From NCBI GenBank assembly GCA_019828595.1, contig JAHQRK010000002.1, forward strand, positions 2,666,001 through 2,730,000: a stretch of 64,000 nt of DNA, given 5' to 3'. The DNA is from Aphanomyces cochlioides (taxonomy: Eukaryota > Oomycota > Saprolegniomycetes > Saprolegniales > Verrucalvaceae). Every line of letters starts with the position of its first letter. Position 1 is the first letter of the stretch. The notes below the pieces were generated by a model, which searched no databases, was not told the origin of the DNA, and saw only the letters and a list, made by a program, of their open reading frames with translations. A program made the position numbers and the translations under genes. Below are positions 45,148-55,626 of the stretch, one piece after another.

Positions 45148-46601
45148 ATGGGCGCTATGGACGTGCTGAAGAAATGGGATTTCTACAAGAAGATCCCAGA
45201 GGTATGTACTTGCCTGGCAACCCCTTGATGTGATGTTTTACCGTGCTTTCGTAGGATTTGACTGTGTCGACGGTGCCCGGTGTGAGTTTGTCCATCATTG
45301 GATGTGTTATCATGTTTGTTCTGTTCATCTTGGAGTTCAATGCCTACTTGACCGTCACGCACGACTACCAAATTGTCATGGACGAAGGTCTTGACGAGAT
45401 GATGCGTATCAATTTCAACATTACAATTCCGGACTTGCGCTGTGAATTTGCGTCCCTCGATGTCAGTGACCAAACGGGAACGCGCAAACACAACATGACA
45501 ACCGACGTGTACAAGATCCGTATAGACTCCAAGCGTCGTATCCTCGGTATGTCGGCTGAAGAACAACCCAAGCCACAATATGCTGATGACTCTGAATATG
45601 GTGACTTGCCCGAATCTGATGCCGTTGTGACCAAGTTGACCCCTGCCAATTTTGAATCATTCTTGAAGGAACACCACTACGTAGCTGTGGACTTTTTTGC
45701 TCCATGGTGCATCTGGTGCCAGCGTTTGGAACCTGTGTGGACCCGTACGGCCAAATCTTTGCCAGGCTTGCATTACGGTCAACGTATGCGTGTTGCATCG
45801 GTTGATTGTCAAGAGCATGGTGAACTTTGCGCGACTCATTTCATCCGTGCCTACCCTACTATTATGTTCTACAAAGATGGCGATCTTTCACCCGTCGAAA
45901 TGTACCATGGTGACCGCACATTGGAGGCTTTCTTGGAAAAGTTCAAGGCACTCTTTGAAGGCGAGCAAGATTTCTCTGAACAGCGCAAGAAGCAATTGCA
46001 TGAAGAAGACAAGAAGGAAGCTGCATCGAAGGGTGAAGTAATTTCCAAGGCTCCTGGAGCTGAAGGTTGCCAGCTCTATGGTCACTTGATGGTCAAGCGC
46101 GTGCCCGGTAACTTCCACGTGCACTTGCAAAACCCAAGTTATTCGATGGGTGATGTCAATGCTAGTCATGTTGTCGGTGAATTGTGGTTTGGCGAACCAG
46201 TAACGTGGGAACAAATGAACCGTTTGCCAAAGGATGCCCATGCCCAATTGTATTCCCATCGCCTCGAAGGCAAGGAGTTTATCTCGTACCAACACGAACA
46301 CACCTACGTCCACTACATCAAGGTCGTAACCAACTCGTATGTGCAAGGCAACGGCGAAGTGATCAACGTGTACAAGTACACGGCCCACAGCAACGAATAC
46401 AAGGAAGAAGAAGACTTGCCGTCCGTGATGTTCCGATACGACTTGAGCCCCATGAGCGTCAAGATCACGGAGAAGAAGGTGCCATTCTACCATTTCTTGA
46501 CGTCGGCATGCGCTATCATCGGTGGTGTCTTCACTGTGATCGGCCTTTTGGATCAAGTTATCCACCAGACCGTCCGAGCGCTCAACAAGAAAGTGTTGTA
46601 A
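45148..46601 (+). CDS. ERGIC/Erv-type cargo receptor fused to a thioredoxin domain (PDI-C type)
   Basis: Two exons (45148-45201, 45255-46601), 466 aa. An ERGIC N-terminal domain starts MGAMDVLKKWDFYKKIPEDL with a first membrane helix (LSIIGCVIMFVLFILEF). A lumenal part then carries a thioredoxin domain with active site APWCIWCQRLEP (CxxC = CIWC). The Erv C-terminal domain (KRVPGNFHVHLQNPSYSM) follows, then a second helix (FLTSACAIIGGVFTVIGLLD). Plants and protists have such PDI-C proteins; they cycle between ER and Golgi and probably oxidise or escort cargo. Length and domain order fit. CCAATCA lies at 45079-45085, about 65 bp upstream. Confidence 0.93.
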
Positions 46602-47032
46602 AATCGTAACAGCGACGACTTATTCATAACATTAGCGTCTTTTCTTATCTGCGCAAGCAGCTTCGTCATCATCGCAACACATCTCCCCATCGAGTCATCA
46701 AGTCCACGGCATGCCCATCGACGACAGAAAATTTCCTTCACATCCAAAGTGCAATCTCAATATCTTGGAAATTGTATTGAAAATAGAGAATACTCCAGAA
46801 AATATCCATTGGTTGATTCAATCTGGGCCTGGCCCACACCCAACATGGATGTCATGGGTGACAACAATGAGTGCTATGGATGGCGTCGGCAGCGGGCCAT
46901 GGAGTGTCCGTCATCGTTAAAACAATGCAGCCACAGTGAGCTATCACGACTTCTGCGGCTTCACAGATGTCCCTATGGATGGTACAATCGACGATGCTTT
47001 CAATATAACTATGAAATGTCTATTGTGTTAAG
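46602..47032. other. Intergenic region with a third TGGGCCTGGCCCAC motif
   Basis: Separates two convergent stops. TGGGCCTGGCCCAC at 46824-46837 is identical to the motif in front of both PDX1 genes. Eight bases later an ATG (46845) opens a short frame (MDVMGDNNECYGWRRQRAME) with no recognised domain. It may be the remains of a third regulated gene. Confidence 0.4.
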
Positions 47033-47947
47033 TTACCAAGTGCCATGGAGAGTGCCTTCACGGTCGCGGAAGTTCACATTCGACTTCTTCAAGTCCTGAA
47101 TGCCGACCATCGCTTCGCCCAAGTCCGTCGAGATCTCCTTCAAAATCTTCGCGTCGCGGAAATGCGTCACGGCTTGCACCATCGCACGAGCACGCTTGGC
47201 GGGATCGCCACTCTTGAAAATGCCAGAACCCACAAACACACCGTCCATGCCCAATTGCATCATCAACGCCGCATCGGCAGGAGTCGCCACACCACCAGCG
47301 GCAAAGTTCACAACAGGCAATTTGCCAGTCGCGGCCACTTCCTTCACCAATTCATATGGAGCTTGCATCTCCTTGGCGGCCACAAACAACTCATCAGGGT
47401 CCATCGATTGCAAGCGGCGGATCTCGCGGTTCACAGAGCGAGCATGGCGCACAGCTTCAACCACATTGCCCGTACCGGCTTCGCCCTTGGTGCGCAACAT
47501 GGCCGCACCTTCCGCCACACGACGAAGCGCTTCGCCCAAGTTGCGGCAACCGCACACAAATGGCACCTTGAAGTTGTGCTTGTTGATGTGGTTTTCGTCG
47601 TCCGCCATCGTCAACACTTCACTTTCATCAATGTAGTCGATCTCGACAGCTTCCAAGATTTGAGCTTCGACAAAGTGTCCGATGCGGACCTTGGCCATGA
47701 CGGGGATGGTGACAGCCTTCTTGATGGCTTCGATCATTTGAGGGTCGCTCATGCGGGCCACGCCACCGTCGGCGCGGATATCGGCAGGGATGCGTTCCAA
47801 GGCCATGACGGCGACGGCACCGGCCTCTTCGGCAATGCGAGCTTGTTCGACGTTGGTGACATCCATGATGACACCGCCCTTGAGCATCTTGGCAAGGCCA
47901 GCCTTGACGAGGAACGTTCCTTCAGCAGCGGAGGTAGATGCAGCCAT
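47033..47947 (-). CDS. PDX1: Pyridoxal 5'-phosphate synthase subunit PDX1, copy 1
   Basis: Synthase subunit of the DXP-independent vitamin B6 pathway. With ammonia from the PDX2 glutaminase it makes pyridoxal phosphate from ribose 5-phosphate and glyceraldehyde 3-phosphate. Intronless, 304 aa, a (beta-alpha)8 barrel. Seen: [39 protein letters not shown], the catalytic-Lys segment [31 protein letters not shown] and the phosphate loop [16 protein letters not shown]. From EGTFLVKAG to the stop the protein equals that of copy 2. The N-terminus (MAASTSAA) differs. A long antisense frame exists but is a shadow. Confidence 0.97.
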   Translation of the reverse strand: MAASTSAAEGTFLVKAGLAKMLKGGVIMDVTNVEQARIAEEAGAVAVMALERIPADIRADGGVARMSDPQMIEAIKKAVTIPVMAKVRIGHFVEAQILEAVEIDYIDESEVLTMADDENHINKHNFKVPFVCGCRNLGEALRRVAEGAAMLRTKGEAGTGNVVEAVRHARSVNREIRRLQSMDPDELFVAAKEMQAPYELVKEVAATGKLPVVNFAAGGVATPADAALMMQLGMDGVFVGSGIFKSGDPAKRARAMVQAVTHFRDAKILKEISTDLGEAMVGIQDLKKSNVNFRDREGTLHGTW

Positions 47948-48788
47948 GGGATTAAATCTAAAATTGCAGAATGACTCTTGGATGGTTTTGAGAGTTGGGG
48001 GCGTGGGCCTGGCCCACCAATGCCAGCTTGGCAAGTCTAAGTGTCAATTAATACTGACATTTGTATGCTACAATTGAAACAGGCGTTGAACTTTACGTCA
48101 TCGATGATGTGGAGTACGACGGGAACGTTCACTTGGAGCTTGTGGTCCTCATCTCTAGAGTCCAAAGACAGATCAATAGAACATCGCAGCTATGGAAATA
48201 TTCTTGAGGCCTTTGCTGTGTATCCCTGCTCATCATGACGAGTTGGTGTTGGCTATTCTAGGCCACTTTCTCCATTCACGGCAATTTTCAAAGTTCATCT
48301 GCGACCAATGCACGTTTGCCCTGACGTATCCCTATCCCGGCGAGGTGCCTACACTTTTCCTGGGGCCGTCAAAGTGGCTCTGACTATTATAAATGAATTG
48401 GAATGATCCCCCCACCAAGTCACGTATCAAGCTGTTGAACCGTCTGACTTTACCGTGGATCCAAAGTATGCACTGACCGCAGTTTATCTACGTCTTAAAC
48501 GATTGATTTGCTTTATCACGGATTGAAAATCTTGTGGCGTACAAGACTAAGTCGCAAGCCTTCCAGGACATTCGTCAGTCGCCTTTTGTTTTGCGAAACA
48601 CTTGGGATTCTGAATGGCTCTGGAATCGAAATTAAAAACAACTCTAGTATTTATATGGCATTTAGTATAGACTCATCATCATTCGAATAAAAATATTCTA
48701 ATGTCACACTTTGACATCTGGATGGGCCTGGCCCACTTGAAACAAATTGCCATCTTCCTTCCCATCCACAACATAATTCAAATTCCTC
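47948..48788. promoter_or_regulatory. Divergent PDX1 promoter region with matched palindromic motifs
   Basis: The near-palindrome TGGGCCTGGCCCA occurs at 48004-48016 (inside GTGGGCCTGGCCCAC, 48003-48017) and at 48723-48735. It is 55 bp upstream of copy 1 and 53 bp upstream of copy 2. The middle (about 48095-48381) contains coding-like scraps in several frames (VELYVIDDVEYDGNVHLELV; HDELVLAILGHFLHSRQF) broken by stops, perhaps a dead gene. The upstream regions are otherwise unlike each other. Confidence 0.55.
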
Positions 48789-49715
48789 ATGGCCCCTCAA
48801 GTCACTGAATCCGCTGCTCCCGCTGAAGGAACGTTCCTCGTCAAGGCTGGCCTTGCCAAGATGCTCAAGGGCGGTGTCATCATGGATGTCACCAACGTCG
48901 AACAAGCTCGCATTGCCGAAGAGGCCGGTGCCGTCGCCGTCATGGCCTTGGAACGCATCCCTGCCGATATCCGCGCCGACGGTGGCGTGGCCCGCATGAG
49001 CGACCCTCAAATGATCGAAGCCATCAAGAAGGCTGTCACCATCCCCGTCATGGCCAAGGTCCGCATCGGACACTTTGTCGAAGCTCAAATCTTGGAAGCT
49101 GTCGAGATCGACTACATTGATGAAAGTGAAGTGTTGACGATGGCGGACGACGAAAACCACATCAACAAGCACAACTTCAAGGTGCCATTTGTGTGCGGTT
49201 GCCGCAACTTGGGCGAAGCGCTTCGTCGTGTGGCGGAAGGTGCGGCCATGTTGCGCACCAAGGGCGAAGCCGGTACGGGCAATGTGGTTGAAGCTGTGCG
49301 CCATGCTCGCTCTGTGAACCGCGAGATCCGCCGCTTGCAATCGATGGACCCTGATGAGTTGTTTGTGGCCGCCAAGGAGATGCAAGCTCCATATGAATTG
49401 GTGAAGGAAGTGGCCGCGACTGGCAAATTGCCTGTTGTGAACTTTGCCGCTGGTGGTGTGGCGACTCCTGCCGATGCGGCGTTGATGATGCAATTGGGCA
49501 TGGACGGTGTGTTTGTGGGTTCTGGCATTTTCAAGAGTGGCGATCCCGCCAAGCGTGCTCGTGCGATGGTGCAAGCCGTGACGCATTTCCGCGACGCGAA
49601 GATTTTGAAGGAGATCTCGACGGACTTGGGCGAAGCGATGGTCGGCATTCAGGACTTGAAGAAGTCGAATGTGAACTTCCGCGACCGTGAAGGCACTCTC
49701 CATGGCACTTGGTAA
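48789..49715 (+). CDS. PDX1: Pyridoxal 5'-phosphate synthase subunit PDX1, copy 2
   Basis: Same enzyme as copy 1, 308 aa, intronless, on the opposite strand and head-to-head with it. The catalytic Lys segment [15 protein letters not shown] and the loop [10 protein letters not shown] are intact. The first ten residues ([10 protein letters not shown]) differ from copy 1. From EGTFLVKAG onward the proteins are identical, and the DNA is the same in every stretch compared, including about 20 bp after the stop. PDX1 forms dodecamers, so the two genes would make a single mixed pool. Its stop is 54 bp from the VPS51 stop. Confidence 0.97.
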   Translation: MAPQVTESAAPAEGTFLVKAGLAKMLKGGVIMDVTNVEQARIAEEAGAVAVMALERIPADIRADGGVARMSDPQMIEAIKKAVTIPVMAKVRIGHFVEAQILEAVEIDYIDESEVLTMADDENHINKHNFKVPFVCGCRNLGEALRRVAEGAAMLRTKGEAGTGNVVEAVRHARSVNREIRRLQSMDPDELFVAAKEMQAPYELVKEVAATGKLPVVNFAAGGVATPADAALMMQLGMDGVFVGSGIFKSGDPAKRARAMVQAVTHFRDAKILKEISTDLGEAMVGIQDLKKSNVNFRDREGTLHGTW

Positions 49716-49769
49716 CTTAACACAATAGAGAAGTCGTAATAGCATTTTGAAATTCATTAGTTTGTTGTC

Positions 49770-52746
49770 TTAACTGAGTCTGAAGGTCCCTTTTTTCGTG
49801 CTCACAATGGCAACCAGAACACTAAGAGAGTCGTGAATGTAATCAAAGTAGAAGAAGAGACGTACCTTTCCTCCATGAGGGTGTAGTCAACAGCGCGTTC
49901 CATGGAATTTGTCACAACGTCACTTAACAAGCTCTCGATTTCATGCAAGTTGGACTCTTGTGTGAGGAACATGGCCGCAATGATCTTGAGCCATTCCGTG
50001 TCAATTTGGATTTGTTGGACACCAAATTTGCTGAACGTCGTTAAGCGAATGTATTCCCCAAACGCCTTGAATGCTATCTTGAAAATACATGCCACGACAC
50101 TTTCGACAGTGATGTCAAGATCAGAGTCGTTGAAAACGTGAATCTTCTTGGCAAATAAGCGTGCAACATCCATGTACATGTGCCCAGAGCTCGACGCTTG
50201 CTTGCCACTGCCCATAGTTCTTGGCGCATTCGACTTGGACCGACGCAAGTCTCGAATGCCACTCTGGCTGTTGGTGCGGTTTGCACCTGGCATTTGCTCG
50301 CCAAGGACCTATTGCACTCTTGTGTTAGTGGAGCTGGCGCGCTAATCTGCACCTCGGCGGTGGATTTTACGATACGAATCATTTCATCCACGAGTCCATC
50401 CATGTCGGAACGTACTGCCCGTGGTTCTTTCGCCTAAAGGTCATCAATTACACCACCACGAGAAGTTCGTGAAATTATACTTCGAGCCAATTTGTTGACA
50501 GTACTGAAGTCCGCAAGAGGGAATTCAGGCGCGTGCCGTGGAGAAACGCGTATTGCTGCAAGAACGACAGTCCAGTGGCTTTGGCCAACTGAACCATCCC
50601 AGGCACATCAACGACTGAGCCGGCAGATCGCAAACTCGAAGCCTACGCATTCGAAGTCAAAGCTGACATGACCTTGACGAATAATGAGCGTACGGGATCG
50701 AGGGGATTAAAATTAGGAAGGCATTCCACTAAGACTTGTACACATCGTGGAATTGCACTCGTGCTAAAATCCCGACAAACGCATGCGAGGAGTACCAAGA
50801 ATGTAGGTGTTACTGAAAGAGCTGGAGCATTCACCTCGTCGGATCTACAAAGTTAAGTACTTTAATATAGCTCAGTAGCTGCAATCGTACTTTGGCTCTG
50901 TAGGGTCAATGAATTGTGAAGTTGTTGTTGTATACCACTCGAGAAATGCTTTGAATCGACTCTACATTCAGCTTGAAATTTTAAATGGCCACACTAGAAG
51001 TACCTGGACGAGGTCGGAGAGCGCACGACTCATTTGAGGCAGCATATGAGCTGCTGTGGAAATCAAAGGCTGGCCAAAACTGAGATTATGGAGGATTAGA
51101 GCATGTACTACCTGCATACGCTGGAGACTTTGTTCAATTCTATCCACATACACGTGGCACAATTGGGATGCAATCTCAGGAATATTTCGAGGTTTTTCTT
51201 CGACGGTAGCACGAAACTTCACCAACGACTCCATAAATTCAGTCTTGAGAACAGTAAACGTCGCATCGACTTGGAATCGAATCTACATAACTTGAGAGCG
51301 GCTGGATATTGTCAGAATTGTACCGAGCTTTCGACAAGTTGCGATGTCCTCGCGATGACCTCTTTCATCGGAAGCAAAGGAGCACTCAAACCATTGATAC
51401 CATCAACACACGCTTTCAAGATGAGCATCAAAACACCATATCCTCCAGAGCCAACATCATCTCCATCTGAGGTCTATTCAGGCAGTCAAACCGTGAAGGA
51501 ACCGAGGCAATTCGTACGAAGTCATTCAAATTTCGCTGAAATTGACGGCCACAAAGCGTTGCATATCCATCAAACCAAGCCGTCGCCATCGCTGAAAAAG
51601 CTTGAACACTTTCGCTATCCTCACGACCAAATACTTGCTCAAAAGCTTCGGCACTGCCAGAATATACAGGAAGAAATGCCTAGTGAGAGTGTGTCATATG
51701 CAACTCTGACAGCTTTCGTACCTGATTGATCGAGTCTATGTATTTGGCAGTGTCTGAAGGCTGTTTGTCCTAGAATAGCTGCGGTAAATACATGTTTATG
51801 TTGTCGAACAACTTGAAAGGATTCAAAAATATGGTGAAAGTGATGCTGGTACCAATTCAAAAAGCGTTGGCGAACTTCCACGATTGAAACATTCAAATCA
51901 ACGAGCAAGGAAGAATATTCTTGGACTTGAGCTGGCGTTGTATTTTCATCGTCAAATTTCTTTTGCACGATTGTGCGCAAACCAAACATGATATGCTCGG
52001 CTTCCATTTGAATCGTCTACAAAAGTAGCATTATAGAACAATTCGCGTCGTTTCCAACCTTGAACGAGGCAATATGCTGATATCTCTTAAGGATGCGATT
52101 TGCCACGACGAAATATTTGGTGGCTTTCTCGTACTCTTGAGCCTTCATGGCACTTTTAAGTCGTTGTGGGAGTTGAAAAATAAATTCCAAGCGTTTGAGT
52201 AAGCGGCGAACACCGACAAGTTTCTCAACCTACATGAATGCGATCCTAAGAACTTCAAGATGGTCACTCATTGCCTTGGATCGAAACGGCGCAAGAGCAT
52301 CTCCGATACTTTGACTTTGAACTGTGATTTTGTCCATGTTATCGACGACTTTCTTGACTTCTGTTTCCATGGTTTCAACATTGGACTAGATCAAACTACG
52401 CTGAGAATGCTGTGGTTATTAAATTTGCTTGTACCTTCATCTTTCGTATGGTATCGGTTGCGCTGATAAACTTGTTGTAGTTTTCATAGACGAGCATTTG
52501 CATATTCGTATCTAGTTCTTTGATTTCTTTGATCATTTGGTCATCTCGGCGCAAGAGTTCGTCCATCCCCATGGATTCCAACATATCCTACAAGATTAGC
52601 GCGATTTCAAGCAGTATTCTGCCTACCTTGACATATTCATCGACTAGAAAGCCAGGGGCATTGATATTCTTGCTCTGACTCACTGAATCTTCCTTGTCTG
52701 AGAGCTCATAGTACGAACTCATCAACTCTTGCATGCGGGACTCCAT
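49770..52746 (-). CDS. VPS51: VPS51, GARP/EARP tethering-complex subunit
   Basis: VPS51 is part of the GARP and EARP complexes, which tether endosome-derived vesicles at the trans-Golgi and recycling endosomes. The start is the ATG at 52746 ([20 protein letters not shown]). The N-terminus has the family block [40 protein letters not shown] and [20 protein letters not shown]. Introns of about 40-55 bp split it into roughly ten exons, not all resolved. Later parts ([40 protein letters not shown]) fit the helical rods of CATCHR tethers. The last exon is 49770-49821 ([17 protein letters not shown]). It converges on PDX1 copy 2 and has CCAATCA boxes upstream. Confidence 0.9.
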
Positions 52747-53353
52747 CCTGACCGGCGACGAAGGATTTGTTTGATGCGATGGATTCTTATTGGTCTTAAT
52801 TTTAACCAATCATATGTAATCATTAAGTAAACAACGATTGGCTAAAAATAAATACTCTATCCAATCATTTGACAGTATTATCTACAATCTAGCCAATCAA
52901 TGATAAGAAATTAAGCAACTTCAACGTGGTCAAGATGGCCACCTGGATTGATGAGGAGGCTCGGTGGTGATACAAGATCCACAGGATGCACACAGAGCAA
53001 GGAGCTATGTGGAACAGCGTGGAGTGCACGAAGGTGCCATTCGAGCAGTGTATGACGGACTATTCTGATGAGACGGAGCATGTGCAGGTCTGAAGTGGCG
53101 TCGTCGCAGATTCAAATCACTGGTTGCTAGCTACTTCACGACTCCGACCAGAATTTCTCGCGCCAGAAAAGCTCCGAGGAAGTCGACAACTGCGTAGTGC
53201 CGTATGTCCTGCGCGGGTTCACCAGGTGGAAATGGGAGTGACGACGCCTGCAATGAATATACGCGACAACAAAGATTTAGGATTACTCTCGACTTAAAAC
53301 GACGCTTACATTTACCCTCAATGCAGCTCTAGGCGAGCTGCAAAGTGCTGCTC
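52747..53353. promoter_or_regulatory. Upstream region with several CCAAT boxes
   Basis: CCAATCA at 52805-52811, 52861-52867 and 52893-52899, plus an inverted ATTGG near 52844, all within 160 bp upstream of VPS51. This is the densest group in the window. Short frames after 52930 have no recognised content; no gene is supported up to 53353. Confidence 0.45.
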
Positions 53354-53980
53354 TTAAAGCATGGACTCTTCCGACCCCATGCCAAGGATGCAGTACAAAA
53401 TCTTGGCCTCTTGATCGGTCAATTCCATCGTCGTTGTCGCGGGCCGAATGTCATAGTCCATCTCCCAGTTGTCATCCACGATGGGACCCAATGTAAATTG
53501 TGGTTCTTGCTTCACGCATGGGGTTGTGTTGGAGAGTGACAATGGTGAATACATGTGGACGACGCGTGGAGATGACATGGTTGGTTCGCTCGTTTGGCTG
53601 ATCGGTGATCCGAGGGGGGAACTCACTGGCATGGTTGTCGGTTTGTAGTTGCCCAACTCGGGCGATTTCTTGATTCGTCGCTTCAGGTCTGACCTTCTCT
53701 GGTTGTTGTTGTGTCGAATGCGGTGTTCTTCGCACATGGTGTGGATCTCGCCGTTGAACTTGAGCGTTCGTTCGTTCGAGCAACGCCCTGACTTGTATCT
53801 GCATGTGCCGCGCCACTCGCGTTTCATGGGCGCAGGCGGGCCATCTTGAAGTCGTTGCTTGGAGTCCATGGCCTGTTGTGGCATATTGTGGATCGAATGC
53901 ACTCTTGCATAGGGATCCATCATCGCTGTCTTCTGTACATACGCTGCTGACATGGTCGCAAATGAAAAATGACACGCCAT
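53354..53980 (-). CDS. Protein with a small oomycete-type Cys/His domain
   Basis: Single exon, up to 208 aa (ATG at 53980; a second ATG at 53953 is equally possible). Residues about 60-105 hold GTCRYKSGRCSNERTLKFN, then HTMCEEHRIRHNNNQRRSDL and KRR. The pattern C-x6-C ... N-x-R-x2-K ... H-x2-C-x2-H-R ... NQ-R, followed by a basic patch, is one I associate with a recurring, unnamed oomycete domain, possibly DNA- or RNA-binding. The C-terminal half is Ser/Pro/Thr-rich and disordered, ending with an acidic segment (DDNWEMDYDIRPA), like an activation region. Regulator role is inferred. Confidence 0.7.
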   Translation of the reverse strand: MACHFSFATMSAAYVQKTAMMDPYARVHSIHNMPQQAMDSKQRLQDGPPAPMKREWRGTCRYKSGRCSNERTLKFNGEIHTMCEEHRIRHNNNQRRSDLKRRIKKSPELGNYKPTTMPVSSPLGSPISQTSEPTMSSPRVVHMYSPLSLSNTTPCVKQEPQFTLGPIVDDNWEMDYDIRPATTTMELTDQEAKILYCILGMGSEESML

Positions 53981-55174
53981 CCACGTCAACTTCAAACTAC
54001 CCAAAGTTTGATATGAGGCACCGTGGGACAGGGATGCGACATCCGGATAATCATCCGGATATTCGACAAAGCAAAGACATGGGTGGCATCACACCATCGC
54101 AGCGCCTGATGTCAACTCCCGCACTCGTGCGAGGGTCTATACAAACGACTAGCCACGCTCTTGAGGCTTTCTCTGTCTCTATCTGAGAGAACGGATCGAA
54201 TTGATGCAACGTTAACCACAAAAACGCACTCGGACGATGTGGCGTGCGCAAGAGCACGACATATCCGGATAAAGAGTTCTTTGACGCGTTTGGCCAGTTC
54301 CATGCGACGCGGCTGCATGTCGCGGGGATGCGCACATGGTCAAGCCGAGGTGGCCTCTTGCACTGCCAGCTCATTAGACATGCCTCCTCTTGGAGAGCAA
54401 TCAAGACCTCGCATCGTATCTCGACGCCGGGCAGGCTCAATGTATCGGCAGGGTGGCTTCAACTGCGACGCTGTTATATCATAAAATCTGCATCAAATGT
54501 GTCACTCTGGAGGAGCCACCATTGAGCCGCACACGCACGGACGGGTCGACATTTCGCCGCAATGTTTGACCCGAGACTAAACTCTCGCAGCCATGGGACA
54601 TGCCTCGCTACTTGTTGCAGCTGACGAGCGAGCGGTGCGATCGATCTCGGCAATTAAAAGTCGCGCCCCCCGTGGAATGATGCAACACTGTCAAAAAATT
54701 AGAGCATCATCGTTTGTAAAAACGAGACTCAATCCATGGATCGAAAGCGGCATAGTCTACGCACCTTCAAGACAAACCAGTCAACGTAGGATCGAGTCGA
54801 GCGGTCAGTCCAACACCCTAGCGAGTGGGGAGGGAGAGAGGTCGACGATGGCATCTACTACATAGTATTCACCTTTGACACGACTGTCGACTTGTTGATG
54901 ACTTCCATCTACTTCGCCATCATCAAACGTAAGAATGTTGATGCGTGGACGAGTTTGCACTTCAATTTTGCAAAATTATGAAATTTTTCCCAAATTATGA
55001 ATCAAGATAGGAGTTAAAGGATTGAAATCTTTGGGGGAAATCATCTAAATTTGATATTTTGGAGAAAATGTGAATTTTGCAGCAGATGCCACCAACATTC
55101 ATTGATGACGATGGGTACTTCGTTGCGTCGACACCGACGCTTCTGCACGCATGGACACTTTTTAAATACCCATC
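53981..55174. other. Gene-poor stretch with ATCCGGAT motifs
   Basis: ATCCGGATAA at 54041-54050, ATCCGGAT at 54053-54060 and ATCCGGATAA at 54263-54272. Overlapping frames in both directions (54051-54525) look like chance openings in GC-richer DNA. The frame at 54593-54865 has no recognised content. Nothing else is supported. Confidence 0.35.
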
Positions 55175-55435
55175 ATGGCTCAAGACGACTCTTCCTCAAC
55201 GCCAAGCTTCTGGCTTGTCATTGAAATTGCCGCTGTCGTTTGTATCGTGGCCGCAGTCATCTTCGGGATTCGAAAACGGAGAGGCGTCGCAGCAGCAACC
55301 AAACAGATCAACGCCAACCCTGCCGTCGTTGACGGTGTAATTTACGACACGCTTGGTACGCCTGTCCAGGCCTACGATGAAATTGAACTCGGGCCGCCCA
55401 AGACGCCTCTCAATCCATCCGAAGCTGCTATCTAA
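55175..55435 (+). CDS. Small single-pass membrane protein
   Basis: Single exon, 86 aa. A short polar N-terminus (MAQDDSSSTPS) is followed by one hydrophobic helix at about residues 12-31 (FWLVIEIAAVVCIVAAVIFG) and a basic stop-transfer (RKRRG). The C-terminal tail of 50 residues is polar with Tyr-containing motifs (VIYDTLG; QAYDEIELG) that could be sorting signals. Topology by the positive-inside rule: N-terminus outside, tail in the cytosol. The ATG context and the clear domain layout support a real gene; the family is unknown. Confidence 0.6.
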   Translation: MAQDDSSSTPSFWLVIEIAAVVCIVAAVIFGIRKRRGVAAATKQINANPAVVDGVIYDTLGTPVQAYDEIELGPPKTPLNPSEAAI

Positions 55436-55626
55436 ACTTAATTCATCGATACTCTCTTAGTTAAAATGATTCTTGTTCATGGGCTCACCTCAATCCAAAG
55501 ACAGTAGTTACCCAGGGTCACATGATGTGAACGTCAGTATAAACTATCCAAAGTTTCTACTGTACTTGGCTCATGATGACTGGATTACAGTTAGAAAACC
55601 CCCAGTGACGACAACGACAAGCTTGC

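Noticed and set aside
45888..46565. 225-aa antisense frame in the ERGIC-PDI gene
   Set aside because: No domain; the sense strand is fully explained.
47045..47974. 309-aa frame antisense to PDX1 copy 1
   Set aside because: It is a shadow of the codon bias in PDX1: His-rich, no domain, and the same frame appears antisense to the other copy.
48651..49757. 368-aa frame antisense to PDX1 copy 2
   Set aside because: Same shadow effect as at copy 1; the sense strand encodes an unmistakable PDX1.
50860..50890. TAGCTCAGTAGC, resembling the D-arm of a tRNA
   Set aside because: No matching acceptor, anticodon or T arms; it lies between VPS51 exons.
54051..54525. Three overlapping frames of about 100 aa
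   Set aside because: Present on both strands at once with no domain, typical of chance openings in GC-richer DNA.
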